A stretch of DNA of 64,000 nt from Callaeas wilsoni (lineage: Eukaryota > Chordata > Aves > Passeriformes > Callaeidae), in contig VWPU01002061.1 in assembly GCA_013398955.1 (NCBI GenBank), positions 1 to 64,000 on the forward strand, read 5' to 3'. This document shows, one piece after another, positions 10,401 to 20,391 of the stretch (position 1 is its first letter; every line of letters starts with the position of its first letter). Under the pieces are notes generated by a model that worked only from the letters and a program-made list of their open reading frames with translations, did no database searches and was not told the DNA's origin. The position numbers were made by a program, and so were the translations under genes.

Positions 10401-13400
10401 CCTACTACTTCTCCCACTTAACCATCCAGGAGTTCCTGGCAGCTCTTTATTACTACACGGCGGCCAAGCGGACCATCTTCGACCTCTTCACGGAGAGCGG
10501 CGTGTCCTGGCCTAAGCTGGGCTTCCTCAACCACTTCAGGAGCGCCGTTCAGAGGGCGCTGCAGGCCGAGGACAGGCAGCTGGACATCTTTGTCCGCTTC
10601 CTCTCAGGGCTCCTGTCCCCGCAGGTGAACAAGCTGCTGTCCGGGTGGCTGCCGGGGAAGGATGAGCACAGTGGGTTCAGGAGCCAGGCCATCGGCGTCC
10701 TGCAGGGCTGCCTGAGCACCGACCACGCCATCTCCTCGCGCGCCGTCAACACCATGCACTGCCTGCACGAGATCCAGCACACGGACATCGCCAAGGCTGT
10801 GGAGGAGGCGATGAGGAGCGAGAGCTTGGCCGGGATGCTCACCCCCATGAACTGCTTGAACTGCTCTGCCCTGGCTTATCTCCTGCAGGTCTCTGACGTC
10901 TGCCTGGAGGAGACAAACCTCTCCAACTGCCTCAACTACAATGTCTGTAAGAGCCTGCTCTCCCAGCTCCTCTTCTGCCTCAACCTCAGGTGAGTCTTGG
11001 TGGGATTGCACTGCGAGAAGCAAGCAGAGCTGCCAGGCTGTGACTTGTGGAATCACAGATTGGTTTGGGTTGGAAGGGACCTTAAAGCCCATCCAGTTCC
11101 AACCCTCTGCCATGGGCAGGGACACCATGGGCAGGGACACCACACCTGGGATACCAGGCTGCTCCAAGCCCCATCCAGCCTGGCCTTGGACACTTCCAGG
11201 GATCCAGAGGCAGCCACAACTTCTCTGGGCACCCTTTGCCAGGGCCTCCCCACCCTCACAAGGAAGAATTTCATCCTACTAAATCTCTCCTCTTTTAGTT
11301 TAAAGCTGTTGCCTGTTGTAAGTCCCCTCTGAGTACTGGAGGGCTGCAGTGAGTTCTCTCTCCCCTGTGACTCACAATCCCAGGTGTCGATGGAGACATG
11401 GGCCCACCAAATGTCATCCACCTGCAGAGAGCTGCCCTGGGGGAGGCACTGGGTCAGCTCTGATTCTGCCCTTGAGCTTCTCCACCTGGGACAGGCAGAT
11501 GTCATGGGAGGATCATCCTTTCTCCATCAGCTCTCCTAACCCTTGCTCTTGCTTTCCTTGTGTCTCGTGCAGGCTGGACAATAACCAGTTTAAGGACGAC
11601 GTGATGGAGCTGCTGGGCAGTGTGCTGAGCGTGAAGGACTGCCAGATCCAGAGGCTCAGGTAGGACCTGGCCCAGGGCAGACGGGATGTCCTGGGGATGC
11701 AACGTGGAGCTGGGAGCACCTCAAAACCAGGGTGAGGGTCCCCCAGGAATGTCTCTCCCACTGGCTCCCCAGGGTGCCTGATGACCAGGACAGCCCTACA
11801 CGATCCCCTGCACCCAGCACAGTGACCTTACCCCAAGGTTGTCTTGCCCAGGCTTGCTGGAACCGCTGCCTCCTCACTGTTCCTAAAAAAAGGTCTATAA
11901 ATCCATGAGTTATCCCAACAAACCACTTCCCAAGGTCACAGCAGATCGCTGGACACTCAAGGCTCTGCACGGAGCATCTGCTGCATGGAGGGGACAGGCT
12001 CCTGACCCCCACGCAGGGAGATGCCTCATCCCAGACAGATAGGTTCCCACTTTCCCCACCTCCTGCTCTTCCTCAAGGCTACACAGAGTTCCTCGTGCTG
12101 CCATCTGAGCTCTCGTTTTATGGCACAAATGAATTTTGTGTCCAGAAATGGTGTCTTTGCAGTCCCTGCCTGGTGTCCACCCCAGGAGAACATCCATCAC
12201 TTTGGTTGTACCATGAACCAAATGCTCCCCATGGCTCTTCTCTGCTCACCCATCCCAGCTGCATCCTGGGACATGCCAGGGTCTGTGAAAGTCTCTTTCT
12301 CCTCTGGAAAAACACCCAATTTTCCTTTTTCTGGGCAGCTTGGCAGAAAATCAGATCAGCAACAAGGGAGCCAAAGCTCTGGCCAGGTCGCTGCTGGTGA
12401 ACAGGAGCCTGATGGTGCTGGAGTAAGTGTTCCCCCTTCACCAGCTCCTGTTGTGCACACGTTCCCACTGGGAACCATTCCTGGGCCACGGTGGGGCTGG
12501 ATCCCACCCGGCCTGACCAGGCTGCGGAGGATCTCCAGCCCCTAAAGCCAGCACCACAAGCTGCTGGCCTGATGTCCCACCTCAGGAGTGCCACGTGGAG
12601 ACATCTGGCTTAAACTGGGCCTGTGCCAGTCTGGCTTTGCTAACCTCGGCTTTTCTGCCTGTCCCACCCCAGCCTGCGGAGCAACTCCATCGGCCCCACC
12701 GGAGCCAAAGCCCTGGCTGATGCCCTGAAAAAAAATCAAATCCTGCTCTCCCTGAAGTAAGTCCTAACTTCTGTAGCACCTCCTGGAGCAGATCCCCAGG
12801 GCAATCCCCTTCCATCCCTCTTCTGTCCCACTGAGGTTTTCCCAAGCTCCAAGGGCCAGCTGGGCATAACCTGGGCCAGTTGTGCTGGGCAGTGAACAGG
12901 AGTGCAGCTGGCAGAGACCCAGGGACTGGGGCAGCCCTGGGCCAGAATGTTGGGATTCTCCTGCCTCTTGGTTTCAGTGGGTCCAGGCTGGGATTGAGGT
13001 CCAGGTTGAGGTCCTTGCATGGGAGCACACAGGGTGCTGTTTCATGGAAGAAGGAATATCCCATGGGAGAGGAGGGAAGGAGACTCCCGGTCAGGGATGC
13101 TTGGGGACCAGACCCCTTTCTCAAGCCAGGGACGAGGGCAAGCAAACCCCAGGGCAGGTGGCCACTGCCCTGCAGCCCTGCACAGCCCCTGGCCCCGCTG
13201 TGGAAGCATCCATGCATGGCTTCTCTCCTGTCTCCCACAGCCTCCAGCACAACTCCATCAAGGAGGACGGGGCCGCCTTCCTGGCCGAGGCCCTGCTGAC
13301 CAACCACAGGCTGGCGACCCTGCAGTGAGTGACCAGGACCTGCCGTCCCCCCCTCCAGCCACCCAGCAGAGTGAGGTGCCACTGATGGGGATGTGGCACC

Positions 13401-16400
13401 TGGCACTCACAGGTGCCTTCCTCGCTTTTGCAGCCTGCAGAAAAACGCCATCGGAGCCCAGGGCGCCCGGAAAATTGCGGAGGCGCTGAAACGGAACTGC
13501 AGCCTGAGGGAGCTGATGTGAGCACGGCGTGAGGTGGAGGGATGGCAGTGCCAACGCCACAGCTCCCGGGATCTGTGGGCAGGAGTGGCAGGAAAGGGGC
13601 AGGTCCATGTGACAGGCAGGAGGGACACTGCTGGCTCTGCCCAAGGGTGGGTAGGGGGAGCAGGGCCTGCAGCACTGCCTTGGGAGCAGCCCTGTGGAGA
13701 TGCTCTCTCTGTCTCCAGGGATGCAGGGAGCCACACAAAGAAAGGAGAAGCCAAGTCTCCCCTCTGGCAGAGGGAAGCAGCAGCGCTGCAGGCCCTGGGG
13801 AAACATTAAAAGCTATTCCAGCTCAAACCAGCCACGAGAACAGAGGTGTACGTAGGTGGGAGATGAGATGGCAGCGAGTTCGTGCTCATTCCTGCAGCAG
13901 GAAGAGCCTGGGGGAGGTGAATCCCTTGCTGGCAGTTCCAAGCTTCCTCTTCTGCCTTAGGCTCTCGAGCAACTCGGTGGGAGACAGTGGCTCCATCGCC
14001 TTAGCCGAAGCTCTGAGGGTGAACCACAGCCTGCAAAGCCTTGAGTAAGTTCCCCCTCCGTGCCTGGACTCCTTGCAACAGAGTCCAGCCTCCCCCTCCA
14101 GTAAAATCTGCTACCCCTCAAGCCCTCAGCCCCTCCCCATGTCTGTCCCTCTCCACATTCCCTGGATGTGCAGGCTGGAACACGATGTGGTAGCTCCAGC
14201 AGCCGCCAGGCTGGCACTGCCTGCACCTAGGGGAACTGACAGAGTTAATCCCAGCCTGTTACTTCCCGCCTTAGCCAATTCCCATTACTTTTGAGAGAGA
14301 GNATTAATCCCAAAATCCAGTGATGACCTTTTATTCTGGCTTGGAGGAAATCAGTAGTTTTGGGTCTTCTCTCTCTCAAAAGTAATGAGAATTGGCTAAG
14401 GAGGGAGGTAACGGGCTGGGGTGTGGGAGTCAGGGTGGAATGGTGCAACCTTCATTCCCCATGGGAACAGCACCTGGAGAGGAGGGCTGATGGCTCCTGG
14501 CCACGAGTGGCTATGCCCTGGTTCTGTCCCTGTGACAAGGATCCCAAACCCACGGGAGCCACAAGCCCAGCTGAGCCAGCAGCCACGGTGATGGCCAGGT
14601 GGGACAAGGCTGCCCCAAGGTGCTGGCAAACCCTGTCCCCTCTGCTTTCTGGGGCTGGTGCTGCCGTGGCCAGCAGGAGTGGCTGATCCTGCCCTGGGTG
14701 CTCCAGTGTTGGTCCTTCTGCCTTGGCTCCTCCTGTTCCCTGTGGTTGGGAAGGGTGGTTGGTTCACCCATTTCTCGGTGAAATGGGCACTTTCCACCCC
14801 AAACATGACCCTGCAGCCCACCTGTGATGCCAAGCCTGGCCCATCCTCACATCCTCCCCGTTTGTCTCAGTCTCCAGAGCAACTCCATCAGCAGCGCAGG
14901 GGTCACTGCACTGACAGCAGCTCTCTGCTCCAACAAGGGACTCCTCAGCCTCAAGTAAGTGACAGTCCCTCCAGCCACCCTGGCCAAAAGCTGCTGCTGG
15001 GACCTGGGAGCTTTTCAGCAGTCTGGGCTTGTGCCTGGTTGTTCCCACAAGTGCTCTGAGATGCTGAAAGCAGCCTTGGTCCCTCCTCCAGTTGTGAGGA
15101 TCTTCTCTCCATCTTTACCTTTCTCCCTTTGGGACAATATTCATTCAGCCGTGTCTTGGAATGAAAAGATGGCAGCAGGGATGGGAGGCTGGCAAAAAGC
15201 CCTGATGGGCCACCAGTGCCCACAGGAAACGCAGGGAATGGAGGGCCAGGGAATGGAGCTGCAGAAGCTGATGGGGGTGGTCTCAGACAGACTGCTCTCC
15301 TCAGTCGATGGCCTCAGCCCCAGAGCAGGAGGTGAAGGGGGCACTGGGGGAGCAGCAGATCCAGCCCTGCCTTGGCTGCTCCTCCCCAGCCCCGTGTCTT
15401 TCCCCAGCCTCCGGGAGAACTCCATCAGCAAGGAGGGGGGCCCCGCCATCGCCCACGCCCTGCGGAGCAACAGCACCCTCAGGAAGCTGGAGTAAGTGCC
15501 ATGGGCCCCAGGAGGGCACCCAGACCACCCTGTAGTGTCCCTGGAGTTGTCCTCGACTTTTCACGTGTGACTTGAGTCCTCTGTCCCTCCAGCTTGGCGG
15601 CCAACCTGCTGTACGATGACGGGGGCAAGGCCATCGCTTTGGCCATCAAAGAGAACCGGGCACTCACGTCCCTCCAGTGAGTTTCCCCTGGGCCAGGCTG
15701 GGTTTGAAGCCCCTTGCACAGACGTGGGCAGGGACACTGCTCCTGGCCCTCAGCCCCTCCACGCTGTGACAGTGGCACCCCTGGGTCACCCTCCAAAGGA
15801 GGTGTGCTGTGACATCCTGGATGGACCCACGGGGTCTTGCACATCCCTGGACAGGTGCAGGTGGGTGGGGAGCCTGGATGGATCAGGGCACGCTCACAGC
15901 CCAAGGCTTCACCTCCCATTTTCTCCTGTTTGCAGCTTGCAGTGGAACTTCATCCAGGCCAAAGCAGCCACGGCCCTGGCACAAGCACTACAGTCCAACA
16001 GCAGCCTGGCCAGCCTCGAGTAAGTGGGGACAGGGGTGGATGGGTCCTGGGCCGTACTGGAAGAGCCCTTAAAGCTTATCCAGTTCCTCCCCCTGTCATA
16101 GGAAGGGACACCTTCCATAGCCCAGGTTGCTCTAAGCCCTGTCCAACCTGGCCTTGGACACTTCCAGGGATCCAGGGGCAGCCACAGCTTCTCTGGGCAC
16201 GCTGTGCCACGGCCTCACCACCCCCACAGGGAAGAGTTTCTACCCAATATCCCATCTGTCCCTGTCCTCTGGCAGTGGGAAGCCATTCCCCCTTGTCCTG
16301 TCCCTGCAGACCCTTGTCCAAAGTCCCTCTCCAGCCCTTCTGGAGTCACTTTAGGCCCTGGAAATCGGCTGTGCCCCCATGGCGTGTCCCTGGCTGGGGA

Positions 16401-17934
16401 TGCTCTAACTGCCTTGTGGCCCAGGAGCTCTCCCAAGCCATTTGGGAATGCTGGGCCGTGTGCTGGCTGCCCTGTCCCTGCTCCTGGTTCCCAGGCCACG
16501 GGCACACACAGTGCTTTTGTCCCAGCCTGCAGGAGAACGCCATCGGGGACGAGGGAATGGCCGCCCTCTCCGCCGCGCTGAAGGTCAACACCACCCTGGC
16601 AGATCTCCAGTGAGTATCCAGGCTGCAGCAGGGCCCTGGTGTCACCGCCTAATTATCCTAATTAGCACACCATGGCCAAGTGCTGAAGGGTCCCTGTTCC
16701 CTTGCAGCCTGCAAGTGGCTTCAGTCGGCGCGGCCGGTGCCCAAGCCCTGGCAGAAGCCTTGATGGTCAACAAGAGCCTGCAGATCCTGGAGTAAGTGCT
16801 CCGTGGGCCACCACTTGCCCACGGCTGTGCCACTGATCCCTGGGGTGTGTGAGCCTGGCCCTTGGTTCAGCCCCGCTCCTACCCTTGCATGGTGATCTCA
16901 GGCCTGGCTTGCCTGTCCTTGACTCGCTGTGTGCCGTCACTTCTCCCCCTGCTCCCGTTCGGGGCCATCCCGGGCTGTCCTCCCTCACTCCTGCCTTGTT
17001 TGCAGCCTGCGGGGAAACTCCATCGGCGTGGCCGGGGCCAAGGCCATGGCCAACGCGCTGAGGGTGAACCGCAGCCTCCGCCGGCTCAAGTGAGTATCCC
17101 AGTCCCAGGCTGAGCCAGGAGCAGCCTTTCCAGACATTCCCTTAGGGAAGTGCGACGGGATGGCCAAGCCAGTGGTTCTCAGTAGGGCAAACCCTGAGCA
17201 GGTGGCTTTTGGCAATGCTCAGCCCACGCATTCCCTCCTGGTGGCCACGTCTCCCTGGCTGGTGCTGTCTGACCCTCCTGCCTCCCGCAGCCTGCAGGAA
17301 AACTCCCTGGGCATGGACGGAGCCATCTGCATCGCCACGGCCCTGAAGGGCAACCACGGCCTCACCTATGTCAAGTAAGTGGCTGCTGCAGTGGGTGGGA
17401 AGGGCAGGGATGGGGCAGACCACGGGAACCATCCAGGGACCCTCCCCACCACCAGCACTGCCCATTCCTGGCTGCCCCACAGGGCAGGGGCATCCTGTGC
17501 TCCTCCCAGCGTGACAGCCACCACAGCCACGCAGCTCCAGACCCCTCAGCTCCTCTCCAGGGATGCCTCTGGGCCAAAGAACCACCTCTAAAGACAAATA
17601 CTCTCCACAGCATTCCAGGGGAGAAATGGCTCAGCCTCTCCAGCTGTCCAGGGCTTTCTCCAGCTCCTCACTTGGCTGCCTCGGGGCTCTCAAACCCAGA
17701 GTGCCCTTGAGCAGCGTCCTCATGGAGTGGGGCGGGCACAGGCGATGCTGGATGGGGGTGCAAAGCTGGGCAGCGCCTCCTGTCCCCACCAAGGATCGTG
17801 CTGTGCCTCGTGTCCCAGCCTGAGCTCCTCTCTTTGCTCCCAGCCTGCAGGGGAATCGCATTGGGCAGTCGGGAGCCAAGACCATCTCGGACGCCATCCG
17901 GACAAACTCGCCCGACTGCGTCGTGGATGTGTGA
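7491..17934 (+). CDS. NLRC3: NLRC3-like NOD-like receptor (CARD-NACHT-LRR), complete, 18 coding exons
   Basis: A cytosolic NLR. NLRC3 is known as a negative regulator of innate and T-cell signalling (TRAF6/NF-kB, STING-TBK1, PI3K-mTOR). Exons: 7491-7497, 7958-8218, 9237-10989, 11573-11659, 12339-12422, 12673-12756, 13241-13324, 13434-13517, 13961-14044, 14871-14954, 15408-15491, 15593-15676, 15936-16019, 16526-16609, 16708-16791, 17006-17089, 17291-17374, 17844-17934. All introns are GT-AG. The joined frame is open for 1096 codons and stops at TGA 17932-17934; human NLRC3 is about 1065 residues. Domains: CARD about 3-89, NACHT with Walker A GVAGIGKST (174-182) and Walker B LLILDGLDE (244-252), winged-helix motif FSHLTIQEFLAAL from residue 481, then about 15-16 ribonuclease-inhibitor-type LRRs of 28 residues. 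The repeat order and sequence match human NLRC3 as I remember it, including the LYLQVAS-like irregular repeat (here LQVASVGAAG) near the end. Only the start exon is uncertain. Confidence 0.95.
7958..8218 (+). CDS. NLRC3: NLRC3 exon 2: CARD domain
   Basis: A 261-nt exon between the acceptor CCCACAG and a GTAGGC donor. It encodes residues 3-89, a six-helix death-fold pattern read as a CARD: basic first helix (INRYRKQLARSI), then FLEDIISHLRGLELLT, EEAAQVQAA, EQVRAVVDVLAGKG, ASQSLQSFIET and a final LYLHIAVYG. CARDs recruit partner proteins by homotypic contact. Only the second half (EQV...LLAGKGS) has a clear counterpart in human NLRC3 as I recall it, so the bird gene seems to keep the ancestral complete domain. 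The domain assignment is by eye. Confidence 0.85.
8740..9160. other. Intron 2 segment with internal short repeats
   Basis: The intron between the CARD and NACHT exons contains recurring GTCCAG, GAGGTCAG and CACCAGGTTCAG words (for example near 8780 and 8908). This suggests degenerate tandem or transposon-derived sequence. I cannot assign it to a family. Confidence 0.35.
9237..10989 (+). CDS. NLRC3: NLRC3 exon 3: NACHT NTPase, helical and winged-helix domains
   Basis: This 1753-nt exon carries the whole nucleotide-binding oligomerisation module (residues 90-674). It shows Walker A GVAGIGKST at 174-182, a conserved LPLTFRELN segment, Walker B LLILDGLDE at 244-252, a sensor-1-like VTSRP, and the winged-helix signature FSHLTIQEFLAAL from residue 481. 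It ends with the segment leading into the first LRR (QVSDVCLEETNLSNCLN). ATP binding and hydrolysis by such modules controls NLR self-assembly; the catalytic acidic residues are all present. The open frame extends upstream through the intron to 9182, but the acceptor CTGTGCAG at 9236 and the phase fit place the true exon start at 9237. It ends at CTCAG|GTGAGT. Confidence 0.95.
11051..11362 (-). mobile_element. CR1 LINE fragment in NLRC3 intron 3
   Basis: This reads as the complement of the CR1 3' region: aatcacagattggtttggg, then the 'gggcagggacac', 'ggccttggacacttcc' and 'gccacaacttctctgggcacc' blocks. It is non-autonomous and 5'-truncated, lying between the NACHT exon and the first LRR exon. 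Copies of the same element recur through the window. Confidence 0.9.
11573..17934 (+). CDS. NLRC3: NLRC3 exons 4-18: leucine-rich-repeat array
   Basis: Fifteen exons encode the C-terminal solenoid that senses ligands and restrains the NACHT domain. Exon 4 is 87 nt (LDNNQFKDDVMELLGSVLS). Exons 5-17 are each exactly 84 nt and each split a codon after its second base, so every exon is one 28-residue repeat of the type L-x-x-N-S-I-G-x-x-G-A-x-A-L-A-x-A-L-x-x-N-x-x-L. Exon 18 (91 nt) ends SPDCVVDV. Because all the exons share phase and length, loss or gain of any one keeps frame. The introns are short (about 100-830 bp) and two hold CR1 copies. Confidence 0.95.
14250..14420. repeat. Inverted repeat (52-bp arms) in NLRC3 intron 9, with N at 14302
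   Basis: The left arm 14250-14301 and right arm 14369-14420 are reverse complements with four mismatches by eye, around a 67-nt loop. A second short pairing (cccaaaa 14309-14315 with ttttggg 14358-14364) extends the stem. A single N sits at the inner edge of the left arm. It could be a foldback (MITE-like) element or an assembly artefact. The transcript would form a long hairpin in the intron. Confidence 0.85.
16060..16362 (-). mobile_element. CR1 LINE fragment in NLRC3 intron 13
   Basis: Complement of the CR1 3' region (cccttaaagcttatccag, aagggacaccttccatag, ggccttggacacttccaggg, agccacagcttctctggg), continuing to the 'ggagtcactttaggccctgg' block. It explains why this intron is longer than its neighbours. 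Confidence 0.88.
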
Positions 17935-18531
17935 GGGGGCCACGTCCCTCTGGCCAGGGTGACTGCATGGAGATTCCTGGTGCCCATCTCGGGGATGAGA
18001 ACTGGGGCAAGGAATGCTCCTGAGCTCCTGGCACGGCCCAGGAGGACCGAGGGTGTCGGATCAGGAGTGCAGGAGGGTCAGGACTCGTGCTGACAGCTGA
18101 AGGATGTGTATGCCCATGTCCATGTTCATCCAGGCCCTGGGGGACCTTCAAGAAATGGGGGAAATGCAAAAAGGAGGGAGGAGGGGCAGATCCCACATGC
18201 CTGACCTTGGTTTTGTGGGTGATTTATGTGCTGGTGACAGCAACTCCTCCTGTGATCTCCCTGGTGCTTTGTCACTCCTGGCTAAAAACAGCCCAGTCCT
18301 GCAGGCTCCCCTCGAAATCCCAGATGGACACGAGAGATTTGCTGCTGCCTCGCTCACATGGGAGTGGTGCTGTGGACCTGGGCACTTCCAGCAGGTCCTG
18401 GCTGTTGCTGTGCCCTCAGTAACAGGTTGATGCTGGCCAGACACACCTGAAGTGTTTGGTAGAGCTGTTCTCTATGGAAGAGAGAGGGAACCCAAGGCAT
18501 AGGAGTGGAACCATCCAGAAAGACCTTGGAA

Positions 18532-18537
18532 AATAAA
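18532..18537 (+). promoter_or_regulatory. Candidate NLRC3 poly(A) signal AATAAA
   Basis: First AATAAA on the sense strand after the NLRC3 stop (about 600 nt downstream). A second lies at 19011-19016. Which one is used cannot be decided from sequence. Confidence 0.5.
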
Positions 18538-19141
18538 GAGTCCTCAGGAAAATGGAGGAGTAGGAGGGTGAACGTAAGAAGAACTGCACTGCCCAAGGGT
18601 GGGCTGTCTCCAGCACATCTTGGTGCTACACAAGGACTGCCTTAGCTCGAAGTTCTGCCTCTCAGCTTCAGGCTGGAGCTCTTGGATCTCCTGCTGTTGT
18701 CACCGCTGTTCTGTGACCTTGGGACACGTCTTCCCAATGTCCCAGCTGCAGGATCTGTCCCTAGCAGGTCACCTTTTGGCCAGGTGGCTGCTGAGAGCGA
18801 AGGTGGTGCCTTTGTGTGTGTGGCAGAGACCCAGTGGGTCTCCAGAGGTTTGCAGGTGACCCAGCAGCCAAACTGTGAACCCCCGGAGGCCCCCGAAGCC
18901 GCTGTCCCCTGTCCCCACTCCAGCCCAGCCAGGACACACTGCCACATTCAGGGCAGCAGTGGCTGCTGCAGGGACCTGGGGGCTGGGCTCTGGAGATGGA
19001 AACACTTGGGAATAAATTCGTTCCTGGATGAGAAGATGCCTCGTGCAGCCTTGCCGCTGCACTGCAGGGCATTTGGGACGGGCTGTGCTCCGCTGCCCTG
19101 GGGCAGGCCCTGGGCTGGCAGCTCAGTTCACTGGCACAGGG

Positions 19142-19143
<2 letters not shown>

Positions 19144-19171
<28 letters not shown>
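19144..19171. repeat. CTG trinucleotide repeat (about nine units)
   Basis: A pure run of about nine CTG units interrupted by CTC at the right end. It lies downstream of NLRC3 and is probably outside any coding region. Confidence 0.9.
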
Positions 19172-19174
<3 letters not shown>

Positions 19175-19394
19175 TGCCTGGCACAAGCAGCTGCAACACC
19201 AACGGTGGCTTTCCCAAATCCCTGCTGGCTGTGCTGGAGGATAGGTGGCAGTGCTGCCTGGAGAGAGAGGCTCTGGCTCTGTGCACACCAGCTATGGAGT
19301 CACTTTTCCATCTGGGTCTATAGGATAGGAAACAGAAACCTGTGACTCAAACTGCAGCCCAGACTGGGAGACTGGGCCTGGTCTCGTGGGTCAG

Positions 19395-19763
19395 ATTATC
19401 ACAGAGTGGTTTGGGTTGGAAGGAACCTGAAAGCCCATCTTATTCCAAGCCCCTGCCATGGGCAGGGACACCTTCCACTATCCCAGGCTGCTCCAAGCCC
19501 TGTCCAACCTGGCCTTGGACACTGCCAGGGATCCAGTGGCAGCCACAGCTTCTCTGGGCACCCTGTGCCAGGGCCTCACCACCCTCCCAGGGAACAATTC
19601 CTTCCCAACATCCCATCGAACCCTGCCCTCTGGCAGTGGGAAGCCATTCCCTGTGTCCTGTCCCTCCATCCCCTGTCCCAAGTCCCTCTGCAGCTCTCCT
19701 GGAGCCCCTTTAGGCACTGGAAGGGGTTCTGAGGTCTCCCTGGAGCCTTCTCCAGTTTTAACT
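19395..19763 (-). mobile_element. CR1 LINE fragment between NLRC3 and CLUAP1
   Basis: Complement of the CR1 3' region, starting attatcacagagtggtttgg and running through the grouped CR1 blocks to 'cactggaaggggttctgagg'. It is about 370 bp long and one of the longer copies here. Confidence 0.9.
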
Positions 19764-19901
19764 CCACAACTTCAGTCTACCTGGTGCTGCTCTTTGTGCA
19801 GACAAGCTCTTGATTAAGTAAAGGATATGTTTAGGATAAATAGATTTAAGCCAGATTTAAAACCAATTGAAATGCATTCCCAGAGCAGCTTTTCATCCAG
19901 T

Positions 19902-19907
19902 TTTATT
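19902..19907 (-). promoter_or_regulatory. Candidate CLUAP1 poly(A) signal
   Basis: TTTATT on the + strand is AATAAA on the CLUAP1 strand, 329 nt past the CLUAP1 stop, giving a 3' UTR of about 350 nt. An AATAAA in the opposite direction sits only 25 nt away at 19933-19938. Confidence 0.6.
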
Positions 19908-20235
19908 AAGCCAAAGAAATCTATTTGGACATAATAAAATGCAGGGAAATCAGGCACACGATGCTCACTGGAGTGAGACTTTTGGCACTGCAGTGCACAA
20001 GAGCCAGTTAAGTGCAATTATGGAAATAAGTGCACATTACTGTGATTCTCATTATGGATAAACTGCTCATGCTTTGAGATTCACAAACCTGGCAATCCAA
20101 GTTTAATTTTCAGGTTTAATGAACATTATTTACCAACTCCTGAATTCACACTGACACACACTTTTCAGACAGCAGGGTATTAGCTCCTGGCCTCTCCAAA
20201 GTTTGTGCTTCAAGAGGCCTCCTGCTACCAAAGCA

Positions 20236-20391
20236 TCAGAAGTCATTATCACTTTGCTCCAGTGGCTCTGGCTTCCTTGCTCGGAGACTGGATTTGCCTG
20301 GGGAGATTTCCATGCTGTCATCTTCCAGATCATCCTCCTCCTCCTCATCTTCATCTTCATCCAGGTCAATCTCACTATCCCCTGAGTCTTC
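20236..20391 (-). CDS. CLUAP1: CLUAP1 last exon: acidic C-terminal tail and stop
   Basis: 156 nt (51 codons plus TGA at 20236-20238). The acceptor is CTTTCCTGCAG. It encodes [20 protein letters not shown], then [31 protein letters not shown]. The tail is a long Asp/Glu run followed by a basic Ser/Pro patch, as in mammalian CLUAP1. The coding strand of the acidic run is a GAT/GAG-rich simple sequence. Confidence 0.96.
   Translation of the reverse strand, partial: EDSGDSEIDLDEDEDEEEEDDLEDDSMEISPGKSSLRARKPEPLEQSDNDF

Larger units (their letters stand above)
17935..20235. other. Tail-to-tail intergenic region between NLRC3 and CLUAP1
   Basis: The two genes converge here, with 2.3 kb between their stop codons. 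The region holds the NLRC3 3' UTR on the left and the CLUAP1 3' UTR on the right, with a CTG repeat and a CR1 copy between them. Open frames inside it are not supported as genes. Confidence 0.85.
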
